64,000 nucleotides of DNA from Eonycteris spelaea (GCA_003508835.1 PUFA01000003.1:23011501-23075500); one strand, 5' to 3'. Positions 36,498-49,220 are shown, numbered from the stretch's first letter. Translations and numbers: made by a program. Notes: a model not told the origin generated them from the sequence alone.

Positions 36498-38055
36498 CAA
36501 TGGAGTAACTAACCTGCACCGAAGGATTGAAAGGATTGCAAAAGGAGGGAGAAACCTTGGTCCTTTACACTTTCAGGTGTGGGTATTGAACAGAGGGGAA
36601 GAAAAGAAGTCGCTATTATGAATTCCGTGGAGACATTGTTTCAAAATCCTACCTCCTCTGAGATACTCATCAGTTACAATGTGAGGTGACATGAGAATGT
36701 CCAAGGCAGCCAGCAACAGATCCAAAGCTTTCATATCCAGATGAATTAAAGTACATGGGAAGAGGGAAGGATTTCACAGGCAAGTGCCTACAAGCACGAA
36801 TGAGGTAGATGTAGGTATTTCTGTTGAAGGGGGAAACCATGGCTGTCCTTGGTCAAAAACACTAGTCAGGCTTGACCAGAGAGCAGAGACTGTATCTCTG
36901 CAGCACGATACTTACACTGTTGAGAGTGATGGTAGGGCTAGTACTGCAGGCAGATAGAATGGAATGGTTACACCAAACGTTAGTTTTAGAAAAATAATAG
37001 CCCAGTTCTGCGAGCCAACTCTGGTTGTTTCTTCTCTCTTAGAACAGGTTCTGGAATGAAGTGCTGCGTGCTGTGGTACCGACTGATGGGAGAAAAGAGA
37101 GAGGAGGAAGGGGGAGAAGAGGAGGCGAAGCAAGGGGAAGAGGAAGAACAGTCTCGGATGGGTACCGGGTCCCTTTGTTTAGCCTGGGCGAGAATTACCT
37201 ACCTACCAGCTCTGGAAAAGAGTCAGGACAAAGCTCTGAAAAAGGATGGTGCGTAAAATTTCTGAAGAGTTATTTGAGGAACTCAGCACTGACTCTTCAA
37301 TGCCTGCTTCTCCGAGCACATTTCATTTTTAAAAAGTATTTCGTGGACATTGATGAATGAGCTGGCAATGCCCATCCTAAATTTTCTTGAATAAAAACAA
37401 TTCGGAAACTAGCGTGCATCATTTTTTATACTATTTTTAGAAAGAATGTAGCATTCAGGAAATATATTAAATTGATGACTTATTCCCAAGAGTACAGAAA
37501 GTTTCCCATTTACCCTGCCTGGGTCATTACCTCGGTTTGGCTCGCCTGAACCTGAGCTATCTCGACAGCCAGTAAAAATGAAGGTAATGAGGCTGCCTCT
37601 TCAACCAAAGGCTAGGAAAAGTGAAGCATTAAAGAAATAAAATACACCATTTAAGCGGAGATGCAAAATGCTGAAGAAGCAATATTTCCTAAAATATCTA
37701 AATGTGGCTTCTTTCGACGTGGAACTTTACCACTATTTTTACAAACTTTGACACAACCTTTTTTCTTCTCATTTTTTTTCCTCATCCCCTAGCTTATGTA
37801 TATGTATACGTATTTCTATCCCAAGATATTTTCTCTCCTTTCTCATTCTTTTCTCCCTCCCAGTTCTCCAACGCCCTTCCGCTCTCCATTTTCCACTTGT
37901 TCAAGGTTGTGTTATTTCTCTCAGTTCTAGAGTTTTAACAGGAACGCTGTCAGCAAGGTTTCTCTCTCACTTTAATATAATCCATCCCTCTCTAGACTTG
38001 GGATGGCTGCCATGGTGTTCTTTCTGTGACTACACTAACCTGATCCACACAGACA
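36498..38055. other. Intergenic, purine tract, no gene seen
   Basis: A polypurine-rich stretch lies at about 37085-37155 (ggaggaagggggagaagagg). Otherwise unique AT-rich sequence. Confidence 0.5.
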
Positions 38056-38059
38056 GAAG

Positions 38060-38265
38060 AGAGGTGAAGGAATGGTCCAGCAAGGACTCTGGCACCAGGC
38101 TGCCCAGGTGCAAGTCCTGGCTCTGATACCTACCAGCCACGTGGCCGTGGCCTTGGTGAGGTCTCAAAGTCTTGATTTCCTCACCTGCAAAATGGGGACA
38201 GTAGTGTCTCCCTCTTGTGGGGTTGCTGTGAGTCTGAAATGAAATAATGCCTGTGTCTGACATTA
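38060..38265 (+). repeat. MIR SINE, near full length
   Basis: Reads gactctggcaccaggctgcc, caagtcctggctctgatacc, ttgatttcctcacctgcaaa and atggggacagtagtgtctcc, the forward MIR order with good identity. Confidence 0.9.
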
Positions 38266-39515
38266 TTTATTATGTCATGAGCTGTGCTCTGGAAGTCCTC
38301 CAACACAGTTAACAACGGATCAGCCTTTTCCGTGGAAATGAAAATGAACTCGAAAATGAAACAAAGTCATGTTTACCCTGGAAGCATTTGATCTGTGTCA
38401 CTTCCTTCCTCACTAGCAGAAAAATGTGCCAGGAAGTCCTGGTCACGGCAGAGATCATAACGTGATCTTTTCTAATGTGCCGCCTTAATGCGATCATGGG
38501 GGTGACCCTGGCATTATGCCCCGTGTGTCCTCCTCATCCCTCCCCATTTGTATCTTCACACACAGTTTTAAGAGTAGTTAAGTCTCCTGAAAACACATCA
38601 CTGGGTCAAACTAATAGTTATTTCCTATGTTTACCAGCCCAGCCTGCCGATTTCTATTATTTAACATCACCGGGGAACACAAAGACAGACACAACATTTT
38701 TTCTTCAAGACTAACCAAAAAACTGTCACAAAACCATTTGACAAAACAAAGAAATTAGTCTTCTACCGAGGGAGGGAAGACATTAAAACTGAAATTTATA
38801 ATAAAGGAAGAAGCTATTATAAGATAAGTTCCATGTTTGACTACCACTGACCAAGAGCTCTCTGGTAAGTCTGCCACTTCACAGAGCTTCGGGAGAGTCA
38901 CACACCCCTTTCTAGCCAGATCAGCGGTATGGCAGATGTAGCTAGAAGGCCCTCCTATCCACAAGTGTTTAATCCTAGGATAGCCAAAAAAATTCTGATC
39001 ACTAAGGATGAGAGTAGCTAAGACCAGAAAGCAATCACTCAAAATACTTGATAGAGAAATGTTAAAGTAAATATCAGGATTAAGTTATGATTTTATAAGA
39101 ATATCATTAAGATTATACAATAGTGTTTTTCTTTTTAGCTCCACAAAGATTGTGATTATAAACAAACAGCATATTATGTTTGGTTAGGCCAGAGGACAAA
39201 GATCATACACTTGGGTATTGCATTTGGAGAGTATTTTGTATTTTCATTATTGTATCCAGCACAATCTTGAGTATATATTAAGGTGAATGAATGCAACTCT
39301 CTGAAGCAAGATAAAAAATGATTCAAAACAGCAGTTTTTTGAATCATTTAACTTACATTGAATTTGGAACTTCACCATGCAGAGAATATAAGGCTACTCT
39401 TTTGTTTGATCCTCTCAACAATAAACAAATCTTTTAAGATGTGTTACAATGATCAAGTTTTGATATTAAAACAGAGTAATAGCCTCCTTCAGATGAACGG
39501 ATAACAAGAGATAAA
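38266..39515. other. Intergenic, no gene seen
   Basis: Unique sequence; a perfect 13-bp stem hairpin lies at 39316-39349. Confidence 0.5.
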
Positions 39516-39519
39516 CAAA

Positions 39520-39870
39520 CACTCATAACAATAAAAGAATGAACTTTTGATACATGTCTTATTCTCAATGCATTATACTAAGTGAAAGAAGGCAGATTCA
39601 TAAGGTTATGTACTGCATGATTCCATTCATATGGCATCCTGGAAAAGGCAAAAGAATATGAGGACAGAGAACAGATCAGTGGTTGACAAGGGTTTAAGGT
39701 AAGGGGGGCGTAGCACAAGAAATTTGGGAGGGTGGTGTTTATAGAACTTTCTGTATCAATTATGACGGTGGACATATGCTTCAACTCATTTGTCAACCCT
39801 CATAGGCCTGCACGTCAAAAAGCCTGAGATGTGGTGTATATAATTTTTTAAATAAATACTAATTTTGAAA
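39520..39870 (+). mobile_element. LINE-1 3' region fragment (older L1M type)
   Basis: Contains ctaagtgaaagaaggcagat, tactgcatgattccattcat, gatcagtggttgacaagggt and atgacggtggacatatgctt, the order of older mammalian L1 3' ends. Confidence 0.75.
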
Positions 39871-40875
39871 ACCAAAATGGTCTGTAATCCTTCAGGTATG
39901 CGGGAGCACTTTGGAAGTCTCTACCCACCCTCCCAACCACCCCCTTTCACCTCTGGAGCATATTCGCTTGAAAGGCAAAATAAAATGCTCAGATAGCTCC
40001 ACATTTTGACTACGTATATTTTTTCTCCTTGTGTGCTGACTTTGGAACCTCAGGACCCCCCAGATATGATGACACCATTGTGGAAATAATATGTGTCAAG
40101 ACTTGTTCTCCTGTCTGATAGCTTCACTGAGTTAGTTTATCCCTCTTACTAGAGTCATAAGGTTAGAACCAAGAAAGTTCTAATATGATAGAGATAAAAG
40201 GATAGATTTTTAAAAGATCTAAAAGTATTAAATCAAAGGTAGGGAGGACCGATGACTTTGTAATTGCTACAATAATTAAGTATTATTGCTAAAGTTAAAT
40301 GGAGATCATTGCTTTTTCTTTCCAGGAGGTAAAGCATTAGCAAAATTACTCAGTCGGTGGCCTTCTTGTTTATTCTTACACCATCTATTTGCTCCAGATT
40401 AAGAAAAAAGAAAGCAATTATGCTTAATGATCTTATATAATTTGTGAAGAAAGAGCAACAGGGAGATTCCCTTATTTTATGTGATGACTGCAAGGAAGTA
40501 TTCCTGCCTAGTAAGAGTAAATTTGAAATATAAGGCTTTAGTGGAATGGCACTAAATGCTCATAGCTCTTTAAGTGTGATCAGTCTAGAATATCTGAATA
40601 TTAATTGAATTATCAACAGAACTTTGCTGAAGAGTCTGGTAATAACCAAGTAAGTATCTGTTAGGAAAACACTCATCATAAAGTGTATGGTAAAGAATTT
40701 GTCCCAAAGAGAGGACTAGCCATTGTCTTCTGCTTCTGGCAGGTAATCTGTGTCATACTTAATAGGAGAGTCCTTTTTGGGGTGAGACCTGGTCACAGTA
40801 GATTTTAGAGTGCAGGTGATTACATCCAATAATTTGAGAGGAGAGAACTAGTGACCTAGTAAAGCCAAAAAAGAC
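39871..40875. other. Intergenic, no gene seen
   Basis: AT-rich unique sequence without a recognised repeat. Confidence 0.5.
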
Positions 40876-40879
40876 CAAT

Positions 40880-41335
40880 GATGTGACTTAGTGTGGGTGC
40901 TTTGGGTCAAGCAGTATCAATCGTCCTGGAGATACTTCAACCACATGGACAATCAGTCAATCCATCCATCAATCATGACTACATAGTGAAGCCCCAGCAA
41001 AAAACTCTGGGCTCTAAGGCTTGGGTGAGCTCTCCCAGTTGGCAATACACAGTGTGCATTATCACACGTGGGTGCTGAGGGCCGTGCGTCCTTTCTCAGG
41101 AAGAAAACAACAGAGCTTCCCATCTGGAAACCTCCCAGTCTCTGCTCTGTTTCTTTTCCTTTGGCTGATGTTTATCTATGTCCTTCCTCTGCAGTCAACC
41201 ATAAATACGAATATAAGAGCTTTTAGTGAGTTCTGTGGGTCCTTCTAGCAAATTATTGAAACTGAGGGTGGTTCGGGGAACCCCTAAACTTGCAGTTAAT
41301 GTCAGAAGTGCTCTTGTAGAGGACTGTGATTTCAA
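40880..41335 (+). mobile_element. ERVL-type solitary LTR-like element (family uncertain)
   Basis: Contains tagtgaagccccagcaaaaa, actctgggctctaaggcttg, tattgaaactgagggtggtt and cggggaacccctaaacttgc, the order of an old ERVL-type LTR that I remember without a sure name. No internal viral sequence adjoins. Confidence 0.5.
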
Positions 41336-41389
41336 ACTTTGCAGCTAATGCCAGGCACTAAATTGATGAACTCGTCCCCCAATTCACTC

Positions 41390-41560
41390 TTTGTAAAAGT
41401 CATTGTTCTTGTCCTGGAGGACCTTATAACCTAGTTGAGAACTATTTCAGGAACGGGCAATCTGGTGTCAAAGACAATGTGTCAGGTAGAGTCACACTCC
41501 CAAGAAGGGAGAGATTGGAGTAGAGGGATGCAGTGGATGTGCCTTCAGAAAAGTAACATG
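41390..41560 (-). mobile_element. L2 3' fragment (diverged)
   Basis: Reads ttgttcttgtcctggaggac and cttataacctagttgagaac on the plus strand, resembling the reverse L2 3' end. Confidence 0.45.
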
Positions 41561-41699
41561 ATGCTCTTGGGCTTAAAGAAAATATAGGACCTGAAATGCT
41601 TGTGAGAAAAAGAAGCCCACTCTGCAAAGAAACCAACAAAAATGAAAGCAAAAAGGTAGGGCGAAGCATGACACAAAAGAATAGTAAGCAGTTTGAAGC

Positions 41700-42105
41700 A
41701 GGTATTGTGGTTGACTCTCAATAGTCATATCACTGCCATATGACTAATCTAGGCCATCTGGGGTAATCCCAAGCCCCTTACTCAGCGTGTGGTTTAGGAT
41801 TGGCCATGTTGCCCAATTCTAGCCAGTGGTGTATGAGGAGAAATGTTTGGGAACTTCTCAAAAGCAGACATAGGGGAAAAAACCACTCTATCTCTTTCCT
41901 CTGGACATTTTCTTATACCAACATGTCATTTTCTTCTACTGAGAAGAAGATGAAGCTTGTACATAGATGGGAGGCCAGAGTCAGAGGGCTGCCCAGAAGC
42001 AAAGCTTGGCCCTGATGGTCCTCCACTAGGATTGTCTTTTATATACATTTACTATAAACCTCCTTCTTTTAAAAAACCATTTGAGACTGATTTTTCTGTT
42101 ACTTA
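41700..42105 (+). mobile_element. LTR-like or MER-type repeat (uncertain)
   Basis: Segments such as ttaggattggccatgttgcc, ctctatctctttcctctgga and gactgatttttctgttactt follow the pattern of an old solitary LTR, but I cannot name the family. Confidence 0.35.
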
Positions 42106-42111
42106 GAAATA

Positions 42112-42740
42112 ATAATGTGTGGCAAACAAAATTGCCCCTTAAAAATGTCCATGCTATCATTCCTAGAAACTAGAAATATGTTAGGTTACATGGCAAAAGA
42201 GACTTTACCGATGCAGTTAAGGTTGCAAACCTTAAAAATGAAAATATTACCCGGGATTATTTGTGTTAGATTATTCAATCTAATCAAATGAGCTTCTGAT
42301 AGCAGAAAACTTTATCTGGGGCCAGAGACACGAGGCAGAAGGGGAGATCTGAGAGATGCGAGACATAGAAAGGATTTGACTGGCTTTCATCGGCTTCGAA
42401 GATGGAGGGACCCATGAGCCAGGAAATGCGACCAGTCTCTAGAAGTCGCGAATGATTTCTGGATAACAGTCATTAAGAAAATGGGGAACTCAGTCACACG
42501 ACTGCATGTACCCAAACTGTGCAGGCGACCTGAACGCACCTGAAAGCAGACTCTCCTTGGGGCCTCCAGATAGTCACAGGCCAGCCAACATCTCCTTTTC
42601 AACCCATGAGGCCCTAAGCAGAGGACCAGCTCAGCCACACGGTGCTGGGTTTTCTGACCCACAGAAACTGCGAGATAATAAATGGCCACGGTTTTAAGTT
42701 ACCAAATGTGCTGTGATTTCTTGCAGCTGCAACCGAACAC
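42112..42740 (+). mobile_element. LTR-like element, copy 1 of a family shared with 52616-53165
   Basis: Contains ggttacatggcaaaagagac, tttaccgatgcagttaaggt, cttcgaagatggagggaccc, actgcgagataataaatggc and a terminal gctgtgatttcttgcagctg. This is the order of a long old LTR-type repeat about 600 bases in length. All frames are broken. Confidence 0.6.
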
Positions 42741-42814
42741 AGAGCAGACGATGCCAGAATTAAGGTTTTCGTTGGTAGGATCCACAGGTAAGGGGTGTAG
42801 ACCGATACCCCTTG

Positions 42815-43100
42815 AGGAATTCAGGCCTGATCCAAAAGGATAGAAGCCCATGTAAATGTGACCCAGAATATCAGATAATCTAAGAGCATACGAGAAAGAT
42901 CTGGAGGCAACATGCAAAACGGAATGGAGCTGGGAAAACGAGAGGTGGAGAGAACAGAAGTTGCTGTAGTGACCCAGGCAAGGGTTAACAGAAGCCGGCA
43001 CAGGCAAGACAGCATACGAAACCGTGTCAACGGAAAAGAAAACTTGACAGGGCTTCCGGTGACTGGTTGAATATTAGTGTTCAAAGCCGAGTCTAAAGTT
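42815..43100 (-). mobile_element. L2 internal fragment (diverged)
   Basis: Reads gttgctgtagtgacccaggc and aagggttaacagaagcc on the plus strand, like the reverse L2 region upstream of its 3' end. Confidence 0.45.
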
Positions 43101-45200
43101 TGGGTATGTACTTGTTAGCAATAGCTCAAAAAACAAAAATCAAAAAACCCAAAAACAACAACAAAAACCCAGACATAATGTACATTGCACATTGGTATTG
43201 ATTTAGCAAACAGCCCAGGGAGGGTGTTATCAAGCCAGGCTGGTCTAAGAATTTAACAATGCCATTCAGAACCTGGGCTTTTGCTGGCTTTCCAACCCAC
43301 CATCCTTGCACGTTGGCTTTTTATCCTCATGTCTCTCTTCGGGGCAATAGGATGGCTGCTGAAGAGTTAGGCCTCGGACCTTAATTAGAAGCGTAAGAGT
43401 GGCGTCAGCACGTCTAGGAATAGCTGTTGTGTTAGACAGCCCTCTATGTCTGCCGCATGTCAGATGGTTAAACAAAGAAATGGAAAAGATAAGAGATTTC
43501 CCTTTTTCTTTGAGGATATGAGCTAAGTTTAGCTTTGGACATTTGAATTAACGAGAATACCACGTGGGCCTGTTTGCAAAAGGGCATCTCTTCATTGTCA
43601 CATTTATGTCTTCCCCCCTGTCCTCTGACATACCTATCTCCATATGTGGTAGAAAACTCTTTGCGTGGTTTGAATTATCTCCATTTTTTAAATCTCTCAC
43701 CCATATTCCTTTTGCTCCTCTACTGGTCCTTAAAAATATGACAATAGAGCCTATAGGGTTTCATTAAGAAATTTTTTCAGAAGAACAAAGACTGTGACTA
43801 TTCCCTGAATGAATTTAAAGTTCCAGGAAAGCTGAATGTGTTTTTGACTCACTGAGTGATACCGCACCCTGTCCCGAGTGTTAAGTGTTTTCAGTGTTAG
43901 ATGACTAATTCATCCTGCTCAAGGCAGCTTCCGATAAACCCAAATCTGGTTTGCTCCAAAGAGCCCCAGTCATTTTAAGAAATATCAGTCATAGAGTAAG
44001 TTTGTGGTTTTTCTCATTTATAACATTCTAAGTGACTCTGCATTTTGGGAGAAGACAGAGGGAAAGAGAAAGGTTCTTTAAAAAAGGTGTTCATTCCCAT
44101 TGTGAATAGCACATCCTAACATGTTGATATTTGTGTTTGTCCCTTGAGGTTTCCATACGTTTCCATTTTCACACAACTAGCTATTGTTGGGTCCAAGGTC
44201 CTTTCTGATAAATCATGCTGTGATCAACAAGGCGCTCTGAAAGCTGGCCACCCTTCCCGCCACCCCCACCCCGTCCCCTCCCGGTATGAGTCCCCTCTTT
44301 GGTTCTCAGTCCAAGGATTATCTGTCCAGCCAGTAAAATTCAGGATAATTCCCCCAAAAGCAGATTCCAATCCCCCAAAAATCACAAGCGGTTTTGGGAG
44401 GGCAGGGGTTGCTATAATTTCTGAAATCTGTTACCATATACCACTGTAATATATTTTCCCTAGTAAGAATTTTACAGAAGCCACGGACTACCATAGGAGC
44501 AGGGGACATTGTCACAAAGTGTGGCATATGATGCCAAGATTCATAAACCCCAGATGAAGAGTCCTGCATTGGAGTGGTCTAAAACAATTTAATAAACAAC
44601 AAAAGCAGATGTCCCAAATTTATGGGTATTTACTTATCATTTATATACATGGATTGCTCTACCAATGTATTATGTGCTTAACAAGACACCCCAAAATTAA
44701 AATCTCAAAAGGATGAGATTTATTTTTCTACTCCCCAGTGAATGTTTTTACACATGCCTTAGATACACATACCCCCTTTGAAGCCCGTTTCTCCAGGGCC
44801 TTTTGTCCTGCCAGACTTCTTACAGCATCAAGTTCGTGAACGGTTAAATAAAAAGGCGAAAAAGATAAGAGGATAATGGAAAGAAATGGAAAAGCTGAAA
44901 GAACTACAGCAGAAAGAAAAATGCTAACCCCTGGATAAAAATAACTCCCAACACTGTGTGACTAAGGAGCTACGCTCGTCTCCACCTCTTACAAAAGATA
45001 AATAATCCTAGTGACGATCTCTCAGCAGAAGAGTTCCCTGGATAAGCTTTTTACTATTCATACATAAAAGAACCAGGATTCCAATAGTCACTCTGCCTAT
45101 ATAAGCCGTCAGACTACAGTCACACTGTGTTGTTCTGTCACCCCAGTGGGGAAGAGGGTTGAAAGTTTGTATGGCGTTCTAGAAGCAGAACACATCACCA
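43101..45200. other. Intergenic, no gene seen
   Basis: Contains an A-rich run at 43123-43170. A C-rich patch lies near 44250-44285. Nothing coding is supported. Confidence 0.5.
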
Positions 45201-45214
45201 TTTAAATTCCCCAT

Positions 45215-45320
45215 GCTTCACTTTAGCTTGAGTAAGTCATTTAACCTGTCTGGTTCTTAGACTCCTCAACTCTAAGTGGAAATAATAACGTGTGCATATA
45301 ATATGGCTTATAAATTCAGA
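45215..45320 (+). repeat. MIR SINE fragment
   Basis: Reads gagtaagtcatttaacctgt, ctggttcttagactcctcaa and gtggaaataataacgtg in MIR order. Confidence 0.6.
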
Positions 45321-46255
45321 TTTTGGGTCAAAATTCAAACATGACATTGGAGGTATAAGTGTTCCGTAAATTATAAAATACTACATAAATGAAAGCAAAA
45401 ATGTTTGTCCTCCTGTCATAAAAACAAAAGCCAAATAATTGACAAAGTGACCTATGTGAGCCCTCTTAGAGAAATCAGTTACTTAACATTCCAGCCCAGG
45501 CCCTTTGAGATGTGCAGATTTGACAGCCCGCTGCTCCAGTTCCCAGTTCCTCAGCCATTCCTAGACGATCCCACTGTGACTGATGTAAATGTCCCACCTG
45601 TGGACTTCACAGAGGTCACTGAAGTATGCTTTGTATAGGGGTCACTTCTGCATCCCAGAAGTGAAAGTGGGCAAGATGAGAGGGGCTTTGACAGCCCTGC
45701 TGGAGGCTTGGAGGCTATGGCCTTGCAAGATGTAGTGTGGCCCCATTTGATTCTGTGAAGAACCCGTTCAGTCCTTTCTGGGCACTAGACATGACGGCAG
45801 AATGACCGAGCAGTTGTCTCAGTAGCAAAGCAAAGTGGTATCATGGAATAAGCTCTGAAAGCTATGGGGCCCTACACCCCAGCCTGCAACCCCTTGTATC
45901 CAGGAGACCCAGGCCAGAGATGTCTTTCCTGAACTAAGTCATTGAAGATGACTTACACGCACATTTTTAAAGCTTCAAAATTTATTGCTGTACATTTTCG
46001 CATAGCATTTACTATGGAAATACTAATAGTGCAAATATTTTGGACTTCGTAGCATTTGAGAGATCACAAAGCTCCTTGATATCTTTTGCAATCATTTATG
46101 AAGATCTAATTAAGACTTATTTTTAAAATTCAACAAGTAATCTTATATTCAGAGATGACATATGCTTTCTGGATCTCCTTCTAAAACAAAAAATACCCTG
46201 GAAGCCACCAGGGGCATTCCTTCCCTCGATAATACATACATCTTGTTCCAACTCC
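45321..46255. other. Intergenic, no gene seen
   Basis: Unique sequence without recognised repeats or exons. Confidence 0.45.
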
Positions 46256-46257
46256 GA

Positions 46258-46735
46258 GGCTCTTTGTTCATTCACAAATTCAATCAACAAATATTTATTG
46301 ACAAACCGTGGTGATGTGCCAGGCACTGTGCTAGGCTCTGAGAACATTAGGAGGAAAAGGTGCAATCTCTGCTTTCACGGCGCTTACAGTCTACAAGTAA
46401 AAACAGACATGCAAAAAACTTTTACAACACAATAAAGTGCTTCCATGGAGGTATTTACAAAGTGCGGTGCTGACTCGGAAGAGGGAAAAAGAACGTCTGC
46501 CTGGACAGATCAGGGAGAGCTTCGCAGAGGAGGTAGCCACTGAGCTGAGACGACCCATGATCGGAAATCTGCCATGTAGACAGGCAGGCAAAGGGAACGA
46601 CAAGTGCGAAGACACAGAGGCCCGAGGGGCACTTTGAAGGAGCAGGTTATGCAGGTTTTCTTGAGCCGAAGGTGCAATGCGGAGAGTGGCAGGATGAGCT
46701 AGACAAACAGGCAGGTATCAGATTGTGAAGAGCCT
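46258..46735 (-). mobile_element. L2 LINE 3' part, reverse
   Basis: On the plus strand: tcaatcaacaaatatttatt, gatgtgccaggcactgtgct, cggcgcttacagtctacaag and gagcttcgcagaggaggtag. It is the reverse of the L2 3' portion and continues for more than 400 bases. Confidence 0.8.
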
Positions 46736-46737
46736 TG

Positions 46738-47780
46738 GAGCATCCTCCCATTTATTCAACACACATTGAGTCCTTACTACGTGCCAGGCAGTAGGCTAAG
46801 CGCTGGGATTATAACAGGGAACAAGACAGACACGCCCTTGCTCTCATGGAGCTTACATTCTAGTACAGAGATAGACAAAAAGTCAACAAATAAATAACAT
46901 ATAGATTTAGAAGATTTCTACCAAGGAAATAAACAAGGTGCTGAGGCAGAAAATAAGTGTTGGGGGGGGGTGGACAGTATCCTGCGTTATCAGCAAATGC
47001 CTCCTGGAAGTGACACAAAATGACACCTGCAGGGACCGTAATGACGTGCTACAATGGGGACACTTGCTATGCACCAGGCACTGTGCGAAACGCGTCACAA
47101 ACAGAATCTCGTTTAGTCCTCACGACAACTCTATGAGGTAGGTATTATTAGTCCTAAGTCACTGACGAGGAACAAGCTCAAGGAGATTAAGTATCCTGAC
47201 AAGCCACACAAATGGCAAACCAGGGTTCAAACACAGGTTCTCTTCATTTCAAAGTGCTCGCTCTTAAAAATTATTCTAAACTGTCTATATAGATAACTGA
47301 GGAATTTTGAGTGGGCAAAGGATACAGTCACATTTGCTGTGACGGCCATTCTGATGACTACGTGGAGGGAAAAAAAAGAGGGGTGGAGAGAGAAGGTGAA
47401 AGGAAAGTGGACAGGTTAAAATTTTTTTGTCAAAAGGAATCCACTGGAAGTCCAGGGGAGAGGAAAGGAAGTTGATGGAGACGAGAGAGAGACACGAGAA
47501 GTGCAGCTACCAGTCCAAACAGAGCTGATGGGGTACTGGAGGCAAGGGAGAGTGGCATCTGGCCTCGCTCCTGGGCTTCCGCCTTGGGCAGCTGGGTCAG
47601 ATGGTTTGCTCTTACTCGAGTTAGGGGACGCAAGATGGTGGTGGGTTTGTGAGGATAAGATGATGAACCTAATTTTGGACATGTCCTCTTGGTATACAGG
47701 GGCAGCTGGACTTGTGGGATGGCCCCCAGTCGGACACCATGTAATCGCTTTCATACCTCTTCTTTACCTGAGTGAAGCAT
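46738..47780 (-). mobile_element. Second L2 LINE copy, reverse, interrupted by a MIR
   Basis: Begins again with the reverse L2 terminus (catttattcaacacacattg, tacgtgccaggcagtaggct, ctcatggagcttacattcta). After a MIR insertion it resumes with reverse-L2-like sequence from about 47290 to 47700. ORFs at 47416-47785 are by-products. Confidence 0.7.
47035..47250 (-). repeat. MIR SINE inserted in L2
   Basis: Reads cttgctatgcaccaggcact, tttagtcctcacgacaactc, tatgaggtaggtattattag and atggcaaaccagggttcaaa, the reverse of MIR almost end to end, lying between two parts of a reverse L2. Confidence 0.85.
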
Positions 47781-47784
47781 TATA

Positions 47785-49084
47785 AGACAAAAATCAAAGT
47801 TTTGTATGTGTGTACAATTGTATTTCTCCTTTTATAAAAGCTGTTTATAAAAGTATGTATATCTTGGTTGGCTTGCTTTGTAAAAAGAACATACGATCAC
47901 CAAGACGAAGTTACCCCAAGCCCGATTACAAATGAAGAAGCATGGACTTAGGGGTGGCTAAAAAGAGCCTTTGCACATCATTCTAACTAGTCATTCCAGT
48001 TCTTAAAAAGAAATCAACATTAACTTCCCACTGCCACCCCAACAGGGACAGTCTGAGAGGCCCAGGGCAGACACCCTCTGCCAAAAGTCTTCCCAGAGTC
48101 CGTCAGTATCCCTGCTCATCCACCAGCAGGACTGTTCCAAGGACCTTGGCAGCCTAAGGCCTAGAGATCAAAGTTAGACGTAAATCAGGAATTCCAAGAA
48201 AGGGTTATTTGTGTAGTCTGGCATAAGGTCCAGAGAGACAGCAGCTCACACCCAGCCAGCTACATATTGCTTGACTATTTTCTCCCTTCCTCGGGAGCTG
48301 CAGGGCTGCGGGAAGTAGTGGTACCTAATGTACAGGTGACATTAGGAACTGGTCACATCCTTAAACACAGCATTTCTGGGCTGAATTTTAAAAGAAGTCA
48401 AGAGTTAAGAAGGAGTGCATAAACCCTTCCTATAGAAAGATATTTTTGCTCTATTTCTCAAAATGTGCTTAAATTTGCTTATAACCACTCCCTCCTTTCC
48501 TTGGCATCAGACTAACTTATGTTTTGATTTTTAAAACTCATTAATGATATTATGCCAGTTTTAGTAATTAGCTATCAAGAAATTTAAGTGGTAATGAAGT
48601 TACACTAATGAGTTTTAACAGAAAAAAGAAAGGAGATACTTTAGAGGCTGGATACTGACTAATGAGGTAAAACAATCTGTTTTGTTAAGTAACTTTGCCT
48701 AGAAAGCAAAGGGTCTGATCGTGAACTTAGTCAGTTAGTGCACATTAGAAAATGCAATATGATCTTAAACAATAAACATGGACTTCTAGTAACATCTGAA
48801 GGGTAACTGCGTACCTAACTCATGCCCCAGGAAAGAAAATGCCTTATTTTTGCACAACTAACAAAAGTACTCGTCATGGGCAAAGACAAAAAATGTACAC
48901 ATGCTATATGACAACTTAGGAATTCTGGTGAAAGCACGGTATCTGGAGGCCTACGGCAAACGTGGAAAATATTCCCTACCACCTCCATGTCAGACCTGAG
49001 GCCCAGGGGTCGCAGCTGAAAGGAAATCGGAAATCCTAAGCAGCGGCTATTCGATGTGTGTGTTCTTCGACAGAAAGAATCCCA
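47785..49084. other. Region just downstream of MBD2, unique sequence
   Basis: No repeat or gene was recognised. The block 48480-48680 is AT-rich with several TAAT/ATTA sites and may be conserved non-coding DNA. Sequence at 48900-49084 could be an extended MBD2 3' UTR. Confidence 0.45.
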
Positions 49085-49105
49085 ATCGGTCTGTGGATAT
49101 AATCA

Positions 49106-49111
49106 TTTATT
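49106..49111 (-). terminator. MBD2: Distal poly(A) signal of MBD2
   Basis: A second canonical AATAAA on the minus strand, about 455 bases into the last exon. No further AATAAA was seen on the minus strand in the next few hundred bases, so this is taken as the likely main 3' end. Confidence 0.55.
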
Positions 49112-49214
49112 TGTCTTTACAGTGATGATGGAAGAATGTACAGGTGTCCTCTTTCAATAAAGTATAAAAATCTGTTTATGTACAGTGAAGTCACAATAAT
49201 CTTTAATTAGGAAG

Positions 49215-49220
49215 TTTATT
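49215..49220 (-). terminator. MBD2: Proximal poly(A) signal of MBD2
   Basis: A canonical AATAAA on the minus strand (TTTATT on the plus strand), about 345 bases into the last exon. Cleavage would fall near 49190-49205. A T/G-containing stretch (attattgtgact, minus strand) follows. Confidence 0.5.

Noticed and set aside
36114..36500. A 128-codon minus-strand ORF
   Set aside because: It is antisense to a solitary LTR-like element and has no recognisable domain.
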